From the NCBI RefSeq assembly GCF_003144195.1, contig NW_020290044.1:62001-126000 (forward strand): a DNA stretch of 64,000 bases. The letters run 5' to 3'. The position numbers were made by a program, and so were the translations under genes. Numbering within the stretch: position 1 is the stretch's first letter; every line of letters starts with the position of its first letter. Under the pieces are notes generated by a model, which was given only the letters and a program-made list of their open reading frames with translations, was not told the origin of the DNA and did not search any database. This document shows positions 46,446 to 58,301 of this stretch, piece by piece. The stretch is from Ceraceosorus guamensis (lineage: Eukaryota > Basidiomycota > Exobasidiomycetes > Ceraceosorales > Ceraceosoraceae).

Positions 46446-49139
46446 TTAACATTGTCCGAGAAGGCGATTCGGCGCAAAAGGTCGGTTGTAGCCTCCGCGA
46501 GCAGCAGTCGCGGTCCAAGTGGTCAAGTTGGGGTTGGTGTACACATCGATGTGCCTGTCGATGTAATCCTTCGTGGGCATATTCTCGGGTGAGCATCCCA
46601 CATTTTCGCTTCCTTCGTCTTGCCAGACTCTGACGTAATCGATCAGGTACTTTGCAGGGAAGGTAAGTCTGTCAAAGTCGACGGGAGAGAAGCCTTCGGA
46701 CATGCCCAGGTTCATGATGATGTACATGGGCTCGACTGGAATGGGCCGGGCGGCGATTTCGGTTTCGGGGTTGGCGCCGAGAGCGCGGGCGCGCAGCGTC
46801 CACATCGGTCTGCCACCGTGAGCAGTCCAGGTGATGAAGCCGCCATCGCTCTCGTATCCAGGTCGGTACTCGAAGCCATACTGATCGTATTCTCCACCCG
46901 TGTCCTCGTAGTTGTTGTCTGGAGTGGTGATGAGACTGCTAGCGCATTGCTGCCACACGCCACCCTTGTAGTTGTTCTGTCCATTGGAGAATTGCGAGTG
47001 ATACTCGACAGCGCCACCGTCGAGCGTGATGTTCATGCCGGCATCGAACGGTGCCAGCTGCAAGCTCATGCTGACGTCGCCAGAAACGCCTGGGCGCTGA
47101 CCAGCAGCGGCCTCAATTGCGTCGATCTCTGGAGCTGCTCGACCCACGTAGGTGCCATCTGGGTGCTTAGGACCTGGATGGTCTTCGAAGTCTGGACATG
47201 TGCATCTGGAAAGTCGTTGACCAGGCAAGTAACTGAGCGTACCACCGTACTCTTCAGGGTATGTGCCTGTGGTCGCAGCTGCGATGGGACCACCTTCGGG
47301 GTACGTCTGATTCGCGAGAGTGCCGACGTCGCATCTGGATGCATCAGGGTGAGAGACGTGTAAGCCACACCATATCGGGCGTCGAGGACAATGGTCGAGC
47401 GACCAGCCACTTTGCCCAGGCATACGTCCGACAACGGAGGCACGCTGCTGAAAGACTGCCCTACCGCTACGTAGCTACCCTGCGCGTCGTCGGGCACACT
47501 CACGCGTCATAAGTGTAGGGCCAGAGACTGAAATTCCAAGGCAAGAAATGTATTAGCATGAGCCAAGCTTCGCTGAAGAATACTGGCGAGATCAAGCGAC
47601 GTACCCTGCCAATGCGGAGAAGTGCTCATGTGTCAGCACGAGCGCAGCATCGTAGACCGCTGGAGTAACTCACCTTCTGTGCTCGCACCGTGACCAGCGC
47701 GTCCAAGATTGCCTATGTGAGTAAGAGTGTGGTGGGTGAAGGGGTCAGAGCACGTCAGAGTAAGATTCAGGTCGCATCGGATGGCGCAGCAAGCGAGCCC
47801 CGCGCCCACAGCCTTCTCGTCAGCTCTCCCACACTGCACTCTGTAGACACGCACCCATCGTCCACGCAGCGGGCCAAAGACCTGCACAATGAGGGGTGAG
47901 GATATATCACATCAGTCCGAGGGCGTCGTTTGCGCAGAGCACGTGTGCGAGATTGTCAAACCCACCAGGAATGTCGTGAGCGCCGGGAAGTCTGACGCGG
48001 AATTCGATGTGACCTCCAGTGAAGCAGAATTTGTTCCATGACTGCACCATGCCGCTTCGGAAGTTCATATTTCTGTGGGCATGCTCGATCATGGTGATGA
48101 CCATGTTACCTCCCTCGGTAGTGACAGCGGAAGGATCGTACCTACAAGGGTAATGTTGTGGTCAGTCAATAAGAGATGACGGTCGCGCGCACCACTGGTG
48201 GACTCACCATTCGTAGTCGCCTGTTCCCCAGTAATGAAGGTCCACTGCTTCCCAAAAGGGATCGTCACCCGGATAAAAAGATCGACCGTCGACATTGAAT
48301 TCGTCGCTAAAGACAAGATTCATGTTTCGTTGACCGTCGATGCTTCTTCGGCGATATGCCGACCGTGGCGTGTCAGGGTCGATGAGGCCGCGAAAGTTTT
48401 CGGGAATCTGCCCGCTGCTGTTGGTTCCTCCCATACCGAAACCACCCTTGTTGCTTTCTTGCTCTTGGAGAATATGGTACATGAGGGGGTATCCACCGAA
48501 TAGCATGAGCAGACCAGCAGCGAGAAGCGCGACCGTTCCGATGTTGACTAGCCCACGAAGGGTAAAGATGGAACCACGACTGTTTGGCGATTTGCCAATC
48601 TTTGGATCGTGGAGATAATCATCATCTTCGATGGTACCAGGCCTGCCCCACGAGTCGGGCAGGGAAGCAAATGCTACTGGAGCAGCGTAAGAATACTTTT
48701 CGGAAGCGCTACTTAGGCGCTTGTCGAAGGAATCGTTCGATCCTAACGAACTAACGCCTGAAGCATTGGCATCTCGCTGTGTCCGAGCAGCGGCAGCGAT
48801 CGCTGTCGCTCCAGATTGTCCCACAGCCGTGAATCCACCTGGTGCATACCGACGACCCGAGTTGAGCGATGAGGAGGAGCTTCCATAGTTACTGGGTTGA
48901 GCTAGTGGACGAGTGCTAGAAGCCGGTGTGTGACCGGACGAGTGGGACGAAGAGGGAGCGGATCCCGTCGGGCTGGGCCGACGAGGGGAAGACGAATGCA
49001 TCAAAGGAGTTTGGGCGGAGGGAGAAGAGGGTTGTCGATTGAATGCTGCGTTCGGTCTACCGTACGATTCTGCGTTGCGGTCAGAACTGAGATTGGCACC
49101 GGGCACCAATGGAGAGTAGTGAGGGTTGATGGTTGGCAT
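46446..49139 (-). CDS. kre6: Kre6/Skn1-family beta-1,6-glucan synthesis protein (GH16-like)
   Basis: Type II membrane protein of the SKN1/KRE6 family needed for cell-wall beta-1,6-glucan. Seven exons: 49139-48208, 48141-47966, 47881-47855, 47712-47674, 47605 (one base), 47527-47504 and 47334-46446; 695 residues against 720 in yeast Kre6. A Ser/Pro-rich cytosolic N-terminus of about 190 residues is followed by one membrane anchor (IGTVALLAAGLLMLFGGYPL). The lumenal domain reads LVFSDEFNVDGRSFYPGDD, YDPSAVTTEGGNMVI, NKFCFTGGHIEFRVRLPG, LWPAAWTMGNLGRAGHGAS, TEGLWPYTYDACDVG, and carries the GH16-type catalytic motif EIDAIE in RAAPEIDAIEA. It ends YNRPFAPNRLLGQC. The one-base exon is required to keep TEG and LWPYTYDAC in frame; both flanking introns have canonical ends and branch sites (CTGAC; GCTAATAC). 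The start at 49139 gives the longest acidic-free N-terminus; a second in-frame upstream ATG at 49184 is possible. Confidence 0.92.
47605..47605 (-). other. kre6: One-nucleotide exon of KRE6/SKN1
   Basis: A single G lies between the acceptor GGCAG and the donor GTACGT. The upstream intron is 47673-47606 (68 nt) and the downstream intron 47604-47528 (77 nt). Together with the last base of exon 4 and the first of exon 6 it makes the Gly codon GGT of TEGLWPY, a position that is Gly in yeast Kre6 (TEGMWPY). Without it, or with one long GT-AG intron, the frame breaks. Confidence 0.75.
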
Positions 49140-50502
49140 CGTGTTCGTGCGCAACGTGTAAACGTGAGTGCGTCGCGGTGACAAAGTCTAACAGGTTGGG
49201 GGTGTGTATAGGATGCCGCCGGGGTGGACGAGCATTTATGGCATTTCGACATGGCCCTCACCATGCCCGTCGTCACGTCAGGCAGAGGACCCTGTCGACT
49301 TCGTTCCGAAATAGCACCACATTTGCGCATTTTTTGGGACGGCGAGCGTGGCTTGGCGATGCACGATCGCCGCAGACTCCCGTCGGACGTGGGCAAGAGA
49401 CACCGAGTCAGACGGGTCCGTGGGGGCAAGTAGTCGCACCGTGATTCCAGCATCAAACAGACGACTCTGCAGACGGAAGTAGTCGCACTGTAACTTCAGC
49501 ATCTTCATCTTTGCTCGACATGTCTCACGCTTGGTCGTGCGACTGTTCAAGCGCCCAGTGCTGGAGAGCGTTTGCCAATCTTGAACCGTGCCGCGCTTTG
49601 GGTGACACGAACGGAACGTTTGTCGGGCACTGTATGCGCTGATTTGCGTCGCTCGTGGATGCCAAGGGCCAAGCAAAAGAGTGTGCATCGTGCTAGAGAT
49701 GCCTGCGCAGAGCGTTGTGCACGCGCGGTGCAACACTCGTCCTCCTTGTCTTGTTCATAGTGAGATCCCATCCAGGACGTGCCAAGAAAATCTCAGAAGC
49801 GCCACCTGAGCGAAATGCAACCATCTTGCTGCTTTTCCGCTCCGCTTCACGCTCACCTCGAGCGTCGAGAGCCTCGTTCTTGGCGTTGAGGAGGTGAGAG
49901 GAAGGTGACATGCAGTGCGGCGCTGCTGGCCTGCTGACGAAGAGTCGAGTGCCCCTGTCCTGCAGCTTGCAGGGCTTGGCTTTTCGTGCAGCTGGGTCAA
50001 TTCTTGGCGCAAGTCACGTGACTGACCCAAGTCTTCAGGCCGTTTCGCCGCCGCATCTGCCTGAGTAATCACGAATGAGCGCGGTGATCTTGAATCGATT
50101 TGAACTCACACAGCGGCTCTCGACTTATCACTGTGATTTCAATATCAATCTCAAGGTCACACTTTCCATATATCGACCCAGCCGTCCTCCATTTGCAGAA
50201 AGCCAATGCTTTGGGGCCTCATCGCGCAATTCAGTCCCGATGCCTACAATCAGAATATTGAGGTGTAGCGCCTACGGCTACGCAATCGCCGGCGGGCCGG
50301 CACTTTGGCAGATCTTGCGGAAGGACTCCCGCATCGACAGCTGACAGCCGGTCGAAGTTGTAAAGCAAGAACAAAACACACAGCGCTTCTTCACAATGAA
50401 TGATTACCCCTCGAAACTGTCGTCAGAGAGCTTCCTATAGTGTACAAAGGTATTGACTCATTCGACAAGCAAACGAATGCAATCGAAATCCCGCATAACC
50501 CC
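49140..50502. other. Spacer upstream of KRE6/SKN1
   Basis: 1.36 kb with the KRE6 promoter and 5' leader at its left and the 3' end of the cytochrome b561 gene at its right. An AATCACGAATGAG word occurs near 50068. At 50432-50401 on the minus strand, an exon-like tail (KLSDDSFEG then TAA) could be an alternative end of the b561 gene. No other gene seen. Confidence 0.45.
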
Positions 50503-51660
50503 TCACCTACGTCCAGCCGGCACAAAGTCGGTCTTCTTGGGAAGCTTGCTAGTCTGCACCCTCGCTGCGCCGCCCAGAAACGTGCCAACGAGGGCTAAGA
50601 CGATGACGGCTCTCTCCTTGCCGCTCGTGGCACCTTGCATCCAAGTCGTCTCGAGGATGGCGAGCAGGAAGGTGAGGAGGAACAGCGGGAGGAGGATGTA
50701 TCCAGACAATCTGTGGTGGCGAGTCGGAGCGCGGTAATGCGAGGAACGAGCATGGTCAGATATCTGTGAAGAAGGTGTGCGCTGCTCCGAGCGCATCTAC
50801 GCACCTGTGCCACTTCCACAGCCCTTTGGCTTTATTTGGTCCTCCAAGAAGCGTGCCATTTCCCCATACAGTAGCCGCACCAACAGCAGCCTGCACCCAA
50901 GCGATAATGACAGCGGCAAAACCGAGGGTGCCATGCCAGCTGATGAAATGCTGTGTGCCGGGTTTGGAATGAAGGTACCACATGATGATGGCGCCAGCTG
51001 TAAAGAGCGGCAGCACGATTCCAAGATGGATGAGCTGGTGCAGCAGAAGGGCCGAAGCTTTGGATTTGGGTCTGCTCGTCGTCGTTGGCTGAAGGACGAG
51101 GATGGATTGACTGATGAAGACGAGACCCAGCGACTGTGGAGCGCCACGCCACGTGCCCGTCAGCGCAAGACACTCCGCACGAGACGTCGACAGTGGCACA
51201 CACCTGCAACAACGGATGATAGCCAAACAGCGGTAAATTATTCCAGGGCATTTTGCTGAACACCAAAGACCAGACGAGCGCCACAAAGGCCACCGCAAAT
51301 ATCTGCGACAAGGTGATTGTTTGGTGCGGCATGAGCTCACAAGGCAATGAAACCTTCACACGCACACTTTCTTTTGCTCACCTGAACAACCCAAGCAGAT
51401 CCCGACATATTGTTGCTCCTAAACACTCGCCAAGGTGTAGAGTCTCTATCCGTCTCTCTCAACACTCTTCTCTCCTCCTCCTCTGCCTCCGTCTCTCCTG
51501 ACAAATGTTCTCCGCCTCGCGCGTAATGTCGTTGATGTTGAAGACCTTCCTCTTCTCCGCCGGGTGCGAGCAAAGGCTGCGTCTGCTCGGCCGCAGCGTG
51601 AGATGCTGCCGAGGCGGACATGAATGCTTCGCCTCTGTTCGTCTTTGCTCGCCCAATCAC
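50503..51660 (-). CDS. Cytochrome b561-domain membrane protein
   Basis: Likely transmembrane electron carrier using two b-type hemes, as in ascorbate-dependent ferrireductases. Exons: 51660-51382, 51302-51204, 51133-50805 and 50710-50503; 304 residues, or 291 if the second ATG at 51621 is used. About 80 charged residues precede six membrane segments. The candidate heme-ligand histidines are in GYHPLLQ, LLLHQLIHLG, FISWHGTLG and WKWHRLSG, spaced as in the family. No DOMON domain is present, so it resembles the stand-alone CYB561D type. The last exon stops at 50503, but its end overlaps a donor (CGTAG|GTGAGG), and splicing to 50432 would replace the final Arg by a ten-residue tail; both ends look possible. 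The cellular membrane and the electron donor are unknown. Confidence 0.8.
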
Positions 51661-53085
51661 TTCACGAACCAGTGAACGTGCCTATATGGTTTGACGGAAC
51701 TCGCGAGCGAGAGAGGTTGGTCGGTGTATGCGGCGCGCTTCCGTAGAAAGACCCGATCGGTAGAATCTGACTGAGCAGACGAGCACAATCGTGGCGAATG
51801 AAATGAAGAGTCGACGTTGCAGTCGAAGGGTCGCAGTAGAGCTGAAGCTTGGTGTGATTCCCAGAATCATGAGATCGTCGACAATTTAGAATCAGAATCG
51901 TGAATCGTGAATGTGAATGTGGAATTATCCAGCGAGTCGAGTGTGAGTGACGACAGCACCACGTACCGTTCAGGGTTCAGCCATATGTATCTATGGCCGC
52001 AAGCTGCACCCATGCTGGCTGTGCGAACCGAATCGGACCGCACATGCAACTTAGCGCCGAACGTGCTGCTGCCAGCCTGGCCCTGCTGCTGCATGGTAAG
52101 CGTGCTGCGCGCGTGCCTGATGAGTAACGCGCCAGCTCTGCTTGGCTGAGCAGTCAGAATTGTGAGCTGATTGCGTCATCAGCCAAGGCAACCGTGAGGT
52201 TAGAAGCGCACAGAAACAGACCCGTCCGCATGGTCCACTCGACATCGGGCCATCTTTGTCTCTCGAGAGCGCGGCGGTGCGGGAGACCCAACAGGCAAGC
52301 CTTCGGTCTGCACACGCATCAAAAGCTTTGTCAGCTTTTGGATGCCAGCTAGATTATTCTGTCATAATTGCGACGCAACAGGCCTGGGCTGAGGTGTTAA
52401 ATATGGACATGAGGAAAGGCGGCAAGTATAGAGCGGATGTGTGCTGCTAATAGCGATCGGTACATTGGAAAAGAGGGTAAGGATGCTGCTTGAAGCGAGC
52501 TGTAGGTAGCTTAAGACTAAACCCTAACATAGCCCGGATGGCGTGACAGGCCACAGGTGCATCGTCTACGAATGAATGTCATCCGGATGAGGAGGGCCCG
52601 TCCGGCGCTGTAATTTGAATGCGCCATCACCTTGATGATATGCAGGAATTCGCAGCAAGGTGAGGTAAGGACCAACCAGCGGAGGCAACTTGCACAAGAA
52701 GCAAGTCGCTTTTGCAGCGACGTTATGACGACGCTTTGATGCTCATGGCTAAGTTGGGCCACGGAAAGTCGTGGCGACGACGAGGCGCGGATACTCGGAA
52801 TAGGTGGCTGGGCCCTGGTTCATTTTGCGGGTCGTCGGCCGGTCGAGTCGAATCGAAGCGAAGCGAAGCGAGAAGGTAACCTAAATGGAGGGGTCGGATC
52901 GAATCGGGTGCCAAGGAAGGACGTTGGGGAAGCGGTCCCTTGACGAAGCTGCGCGCTCCAGCGCCCGCGCATAGATGCTCGGCGGCCGCAGGGATGGACT
53001 CCACAAAGTCATGGCCATGTGTTGCCACAGCAAGACCTCAAGGCTCGAAGGCCTGTGCAAGACTGGCTAGTCCCAATCTGTGCGC
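51661..53085. other. Spacer between b561 and cyclin genes
   Basis: 1.4 kb with the promoter of the b561 gene at its left and the 3' region of the cyclin gene at its right. It holds a dense TCGTGAAT cluster at 51890-51922 and a short GAATCGAAGCGAAGCGAAGCG stutter near 52850-52871. No gene seen. Confidence 0.5.
51890..51922. repeat. TCGTGAAT/GTGAAT word cluster
   Basis: AATCAGAATCGTGAATCGTG followed by two more GTGAAT units, in the upstream region of the b561 gene. Same word family as at 3764-3795. Confidence 0.5.
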
Positions 53086-56000
53086 CTACAACTGATTGAG
53101 CATCGCGAGCAAAATGCCAGGTGCCAAAGGAGCCTCTGCACGAGAGGTGATTTGAGAAATGGCGCCATGGTCGTGCTGATTGGGGCCCGTGGTCAAGTGC
53201 GGCGGAGCAACTCTGGCAAAGCTAGCGAGCCCATCAGACCAATCCGAATGCGATCTAGTCAGATTTACATCCAGACTTGGTCGCGCAGCGTGTGCCAACG
53301 GATGCGCAACTTTCGTGCTCGTCAACGCACCCCGCGAAGATGCGTTGCGCGGGCGAATCGGCGAGCAATCATCATCAAAGACGTCATCCAAGTCGTGGGA
53401 AGTAGTGGTTGGGCTGATTTGCGAAGAAGATCGGAAATCGAGAGCAGCTGCTGGAGCAGAGCGGCAGTGCTGATGAGCAGCTTGCAGAGCAGCTGTGGGG
53501 CGCTGCATACGCCCAGCTTCGGGTCGTGAGTCTATGCCTAATTTTGTCGTGAACCAGCCGTCCGAAGAAGCCGATGGCCCGTCCCGATGCGTCCTGTCGT
53601 CTGAGATATCGTCGGCTGGATGTGTTACGTCCATCATCCCAGGCTCCTCCACTGGCGCCTCGTGCAGTTCACCGAGGGCACCAAGACAATCCTCGATCGC
53701 AACCAGGAAGCGTCTCGAAGATTCAAGGGTACTTGAACCACCCGAAGGCGACAGCAGAACTTGGTCCTGGCCTGCAGGACTGCCAGCCGACATCCGTCCG
53801 CGCGACATACGACGAGCTCCAAGAAAGGGCAGCACGTTGAGCTTCTGTTCTTCCCTGGCGCGTATCCGCCGCAGGTACGCCACCCACAACGTGTGGGGCA
53901 CCGCTACTTCATAGCCGCATTTTGACAGATAGACGCTCTCCATGCGGTTCAACTCAGCGAGCGGGATCCCAGTAACATCGCACCAGGTCTTGTTCAGGAA
54001 GGTGTTGTCCTCGATGACTTCTGTAGTGGGAGCCGAAACGTGGTCAGCGGCCGCAGATACACGTGCTTGCATTTTCACTCACTGTTGGACAACATCAACC
54101 CCAAGGTGAACAGCTTGAAGGGCGCAGCGGAAGGTGGGTTGGCAAAAATTTCGCGACCTTCATCGCACAGCAAAGCGTCGCTCGTCCTGAACAGATACGG
54201 GACGCGCACCGCGTAGAGGATGGCGAGCAGGAAAGCGGTTGGACTGAGGAGCGTCTGCGCCAAGACTTGCTGGCAGAAGCGTCGAAATGCTGGACTCACG
54301 TCAGCGCCAGGCATAGCTCCGGCATGCCCGGCGTGACGAGAGCTGTATGTGCTGGAGCTGCGACGAGTGCGCGTGGCTGTCATGGGCACAGCAGTGGGTG
54401 AGCCCTCCCTAGTCCCGGTCCTGGTGGATACATTGGCGACAATGACCGAGGAAAGCTTATCGTCGTTGACACTCCACCTCCAATACGGGGAAACCAACCC
54501 TAGAACCGCAAGGATTGCTTGCTTCGATCTATCTCCTTGTTGCCGCATGGAAGGCGTAGCAGTCGAGCCTGTCTTCGTATTTGTGGCGCCGGCATTCAGC
54601 GATTCTTCGGAGGGTGGTGGAGCAGCTCTTTCATCTGCCCCAACAGACATGTCCATTCGACTTTTGGGCGAAGATCGAATGCCAAGGTCGGACTCGTCGA
54701 TGGACGGCGGCGTGCCTGGCTCGCTGGTGCTGGAATTGCTTCCTGTCGAGCTGTCACCACTCTCGCGGTGATGAACGCCAGGCTTCTGATTTGCAGCAAG
54801 TGCAGCACTAGCAGCACCAGCGCCTTCCACAGCCAAACGATGGAGCAAGCTGACTGGCGCTGTATTGAGCTCCCCTGCTAGTCCAGTGTTCCAACTGCGG
54901 TGTTGAGGCGATTTGCTTAACTCATGCGTCGCGACGGCCTTTAGCGCTGGCCCGCTGGTAGCCTCCGCTTTGGTCCAAGATGCGAAGGATGAAAAATTTG
55001 GCGACATCTGCGGCGTTGCAAGCAGAGGACTGCTCTGCGCGGAGCTTGTTGCGCGCCCTCGCTGTTGCGGCGACTCATATTGGACAGAGATCAATGCAGG
55101 ATCGAAGAGTGCTGCACTCGCTCCCCAAATGATCTCGGCGCCCATGGCAGACAGTGGGCAAGCTGACTTATCCAGCGTGGCGGGAGAGGGCGGAGCGGGG
55201 CCTTCTGCGGGCGGAGCAATTCGCTCCTGTTCGGCTGAAGGAGGTGGCGCAGGCACGTTCATGACTTGCTGGTCACTACCTCGCCTTGGGTCTGTGGGAG
55301 CCGCGGCGTTCCAGTCATGGGGCCTGGGGGGAAAGTGAGCTTGACTCGTATGCTCAGGCTGCACCTGCCAATTTGGCGGAGCAGGTCGATTCCATGTGGA
55401 TGGGCCCATGGCGCTGAGCTGCTCCATGGGCATTGTACCTTGATGCGACGATGGCTGAGGCTGGCAGGCTGTGCCGAACCCATCAGCGTCAGGGTGCGCA
55501 TATGAATGCGGTCCTGGAATCTGCGCATCTGCTGATGGCCATTGCGATTGGTAAGCTGGAGCATGTTGTGACACAGAATATGTCGAGGTAGTGTGGCCCA
55601 TAGCCGCAGGTTGCAGGGCTGTATGAGATTGGGCGTGTCCCGCAGGATACGCATTGCCATCCGCCGAGTAGTGATAAGGCAGATGCTGAGGCTGCGTCAG
55701 GCTATTAAGGTGGACGTCAACGGATGGATGATGAGCGCTCTGTGGTGCGATCCGAGATTGTGTCGGATAGGGCTGGTGACCCGAGGGTATCTGGTGTTGG
55801 TATTGTGAGAGCACATGAGAGTAAGCGGGATTGGCTATGTTGTGGGGCGCTTGCGACCAGGCCTCAGAAAGCGGGAGATGGGACGACTGCTGCTGGGGCA
55901 GCTGGGCGTCAGCATCCTGTTGCAGCTTTCGCAGCTGTTCGTGAAGTAGAGATTGATGCTGGTACTGAGCGCCTTGATTCTGGTAGTACCCTGCCGTACT

Positions 56001-56465
56001 GGGATGGGTCGTTGGGTGCATTTGATTCCACGAATCGGCAGCCCACGGCGTCCGACGCTGTTGGGGCAAGTATGCACTGTTCGAAGGATGATTCTGCCAG
56101 GCAGCGCCCCACATGTTGCGCGCACCTCCTCGTGGAGCAGCTGCGGTCAGCCTCGGTGCTTGAGGAGGGGGCCAGTAGCCAGTCTGGTTGCCAAAAGAAT
56201 CCATCAGGACCACACCACCATCTTGCATTTGTGCTGCTGGTTGTCCGGACATGGTGACTCCACTATGAGCGACAGTCTGAGCGGGATCGCTGAGCTGGTG
56301 CTGGCTGCTACCCCATCCACCTTGTCCAGCGATCGACGCATGCTGGACCTGATACTCGGGATGCTGGCTGTATGCATGCTGACCAGGCGCGGGTTGCCCT
56401 GGCGTGTTGCCATTAGGATTGCCCAATGCGTTTAGGTCGTGGTGACCTGCGCGAGTGTAAGCCAT
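53086..56465 (-). CDS. PCL/Pho80-type cyclin with long Gln-rich N-terminus
   Basis: Probable partner of a Pho85-class cyclin-dependent kinase. Two exons: 56465-54083 and 54020-53086, with a 62-nt phase-1 intron, 1105 residues. The first 430 or so residues are rich in Gln, His, Pro, Ser and Tyr (for example GQHAYSQHPEYQVQHASIAG). The cyclin box lies at about 720-850 and is cut by the intron: PAFRRFCQQVLAQTLLSPTA, FLLAILYAVRVPYLF and FKLFTLGLMLSN before it, KVIEDNTFLNKTWCDVTGIP, ELNRMESVYLSKCGYEVAVP and WVAYLRRI after it. LNKTW with the conserved Lys region matches the Pcl/CNPPD1 type rather than B-type cyclins. The C-terminal 240 residues are disordered. Typical Pcl proteins are 280-450 residues, so the extensions are unusual. 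Which Pcl subgroup it belongs to cannot be told. Confidence 0.82.
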
Positions 56466-58301
56466 GATGAGACGTGGATGCTGGGACCAGAGCGCAGACT
56501 AGCAAGCCCGGCGACAAAGGTTCCGAGAATGCTAGAGAAGCTTCGCGCCTGCTGGGCAAGCAGGCGTGCTGCCGAGATCAGAGAGCTGCCAATGAAGGCG
56601 TCCCTGATTCGAGCTCCTCAAGTCTTGACCTGCAATTCTGGCTCTCGTGGCGCGATAAGCCTGAGCGCAGCAAGCTCGTGGCTTGAAGCCTCAGTGACCT
56701 CCTCAAGTCAGATCTCCCGAGTGAATGACGCGTAATGCCTGGCGTAGCGGAGAGTGCCTTCTCACGCAAGCCAACAAGTCGACGTCAAGAACCAGGAGCG
56801 CACTTGAAGAGGAGCCAATGAGCCCCAATGAGGTGATCGAGGGCCCTCGCGAGTTAGCTGCTCATGTGAAAAGCAAGCAGCTACACTCAGCGATATGGCC
56901 TTGGATTGGATGACGGGCATGGGCGTGAGCGTCAGAAAGCAATCCGCTTCGCTTCGCCTCGGCTCGCCTCTTCTACACGCGCAGCGATCGATCGAGGGCA
57001 TAATTTGCAGGTTTCACCAGCAGCAGTCAGTCACTGCATATGCACCGTGACTGCGCCGTGCAAAAAGTCGAAGCGATGCAGCGCCACGCGGCTTTGCGCA
57101 GCCGCCTATACACGCGTACTCTCTGCTGCTGATGACTGTACTGGCTAGCTGCTGCATGCTATGTGACCGCGTGCAGCAGGGTCATGTCATGCAGCAGTGC
57201 CTGACTGCCGGCTTTAACGCGCAGTCCCCTCAAATTTACTTTTCTCGAAGCTTTGTGTGAAATTTGAATCGAGGGCTCGCTCATCAGGAGTGGTGCAGTG
57301 TGTAGAGTAGACGCAACACGGTACTCATATCATGATCAGGAGTCAAACACCGGCACGGCACTCTGCTCGATACAGCTATGGTGTGTACCTATATCGAGTA
57401 ATCACGAACACTGCGACTGTTGTGTAGCGGCCCAGCTAGGCTGCTGCGCGATATGAGCGCCTCATCTAATTTGGAGAAGAGTCATCGGTGTCAGAATGAC
57501 GCGGTTGCGCACCACCGCCCCTAGAGCTGCTGCCGTGCCGATGCAGAGCCATGTCGTGAGTGGAGCCCCTGTGTCGAACAGCCGCGCGGCATGGGCACGC
57601 GAGATTACGCGCGCGTCGATCGACATGCGCGTTCAAGGGAGTCACGAGTGAGTGCAAGTCTAAGTAGTCACGAGTTCGAGCAGAGGTATAAACAGACACC
57701 GCAGGGGTGAACAGGTTGGTGGCCCATGCGCATGCTGCTCGTCCAAGCTGATCACTGCTCCTGATGCTCTGACATGGCGAGGATCGCGGCACATCTAACC
57801 GCGATCATTGGAGGGCTCTAGAAGGTGACACGACGGTGAGCATCGGCAAAGTCAAGACTGCCACATCAACTCCGGCCGTGCGAGACGGACGTTGACACCA
57901 GTTGACACTCTGTATATGCTAGCCAACGAGGCGACGGACCGCGGTCGATGAGGCGTTCGAGTCAAGAACCCATCACCCAAATCCGTGTTGATGTAAGCGC
58001 AAGCGCTGAAGTTTACTACCAAATGGCACGACATGTGACCACCAAGTCGTGCGCTTATACATTCCTGCGATAACGCAGCCGTCAGGTGAAGCACGATGCG
58101 AAATGATAGAGCTTGCTATTGCGGCAGGGAATGCTAGGTCATAGCTTGCAGCCAGTGGAAAATGAACTTGCTCGCCGACTGCACTACGGCGCCCTTTTGA
58201 TCTGTCGCAAAATTGACATGACGATGTCCCTCCTTCGTGCTTGACTATGCAAAGCTTCGCACAAACTCGTTCGGTGTTGCATAGTCGACCTTCATGAATG
58301 T
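56466..58301. other. Spacer upstream of cyclin gene
   Basis: 1.8 kb with the cyclin promoter at its left and the 3' region of the KH gene at its right. A CTTCGCTTCGCCTCGGCTCG stutter occurs near 56949. Open frames are short and of low complexity. No gene, tRNA or repeat of note was seen. Confidence 0.5.

Noticed and set aside
52519-52531. AAACCCTAAC, resembling a telomere repeat
   Set aside because: Only one unit is present, in the middle of gene-rich sequence; chance match.
57466-57792. A 108-codon minus-strand open frame between the cyclin and KH genes
   Set aside because: Composition like the surrounding spacer, no motif, and no matching splice sites.
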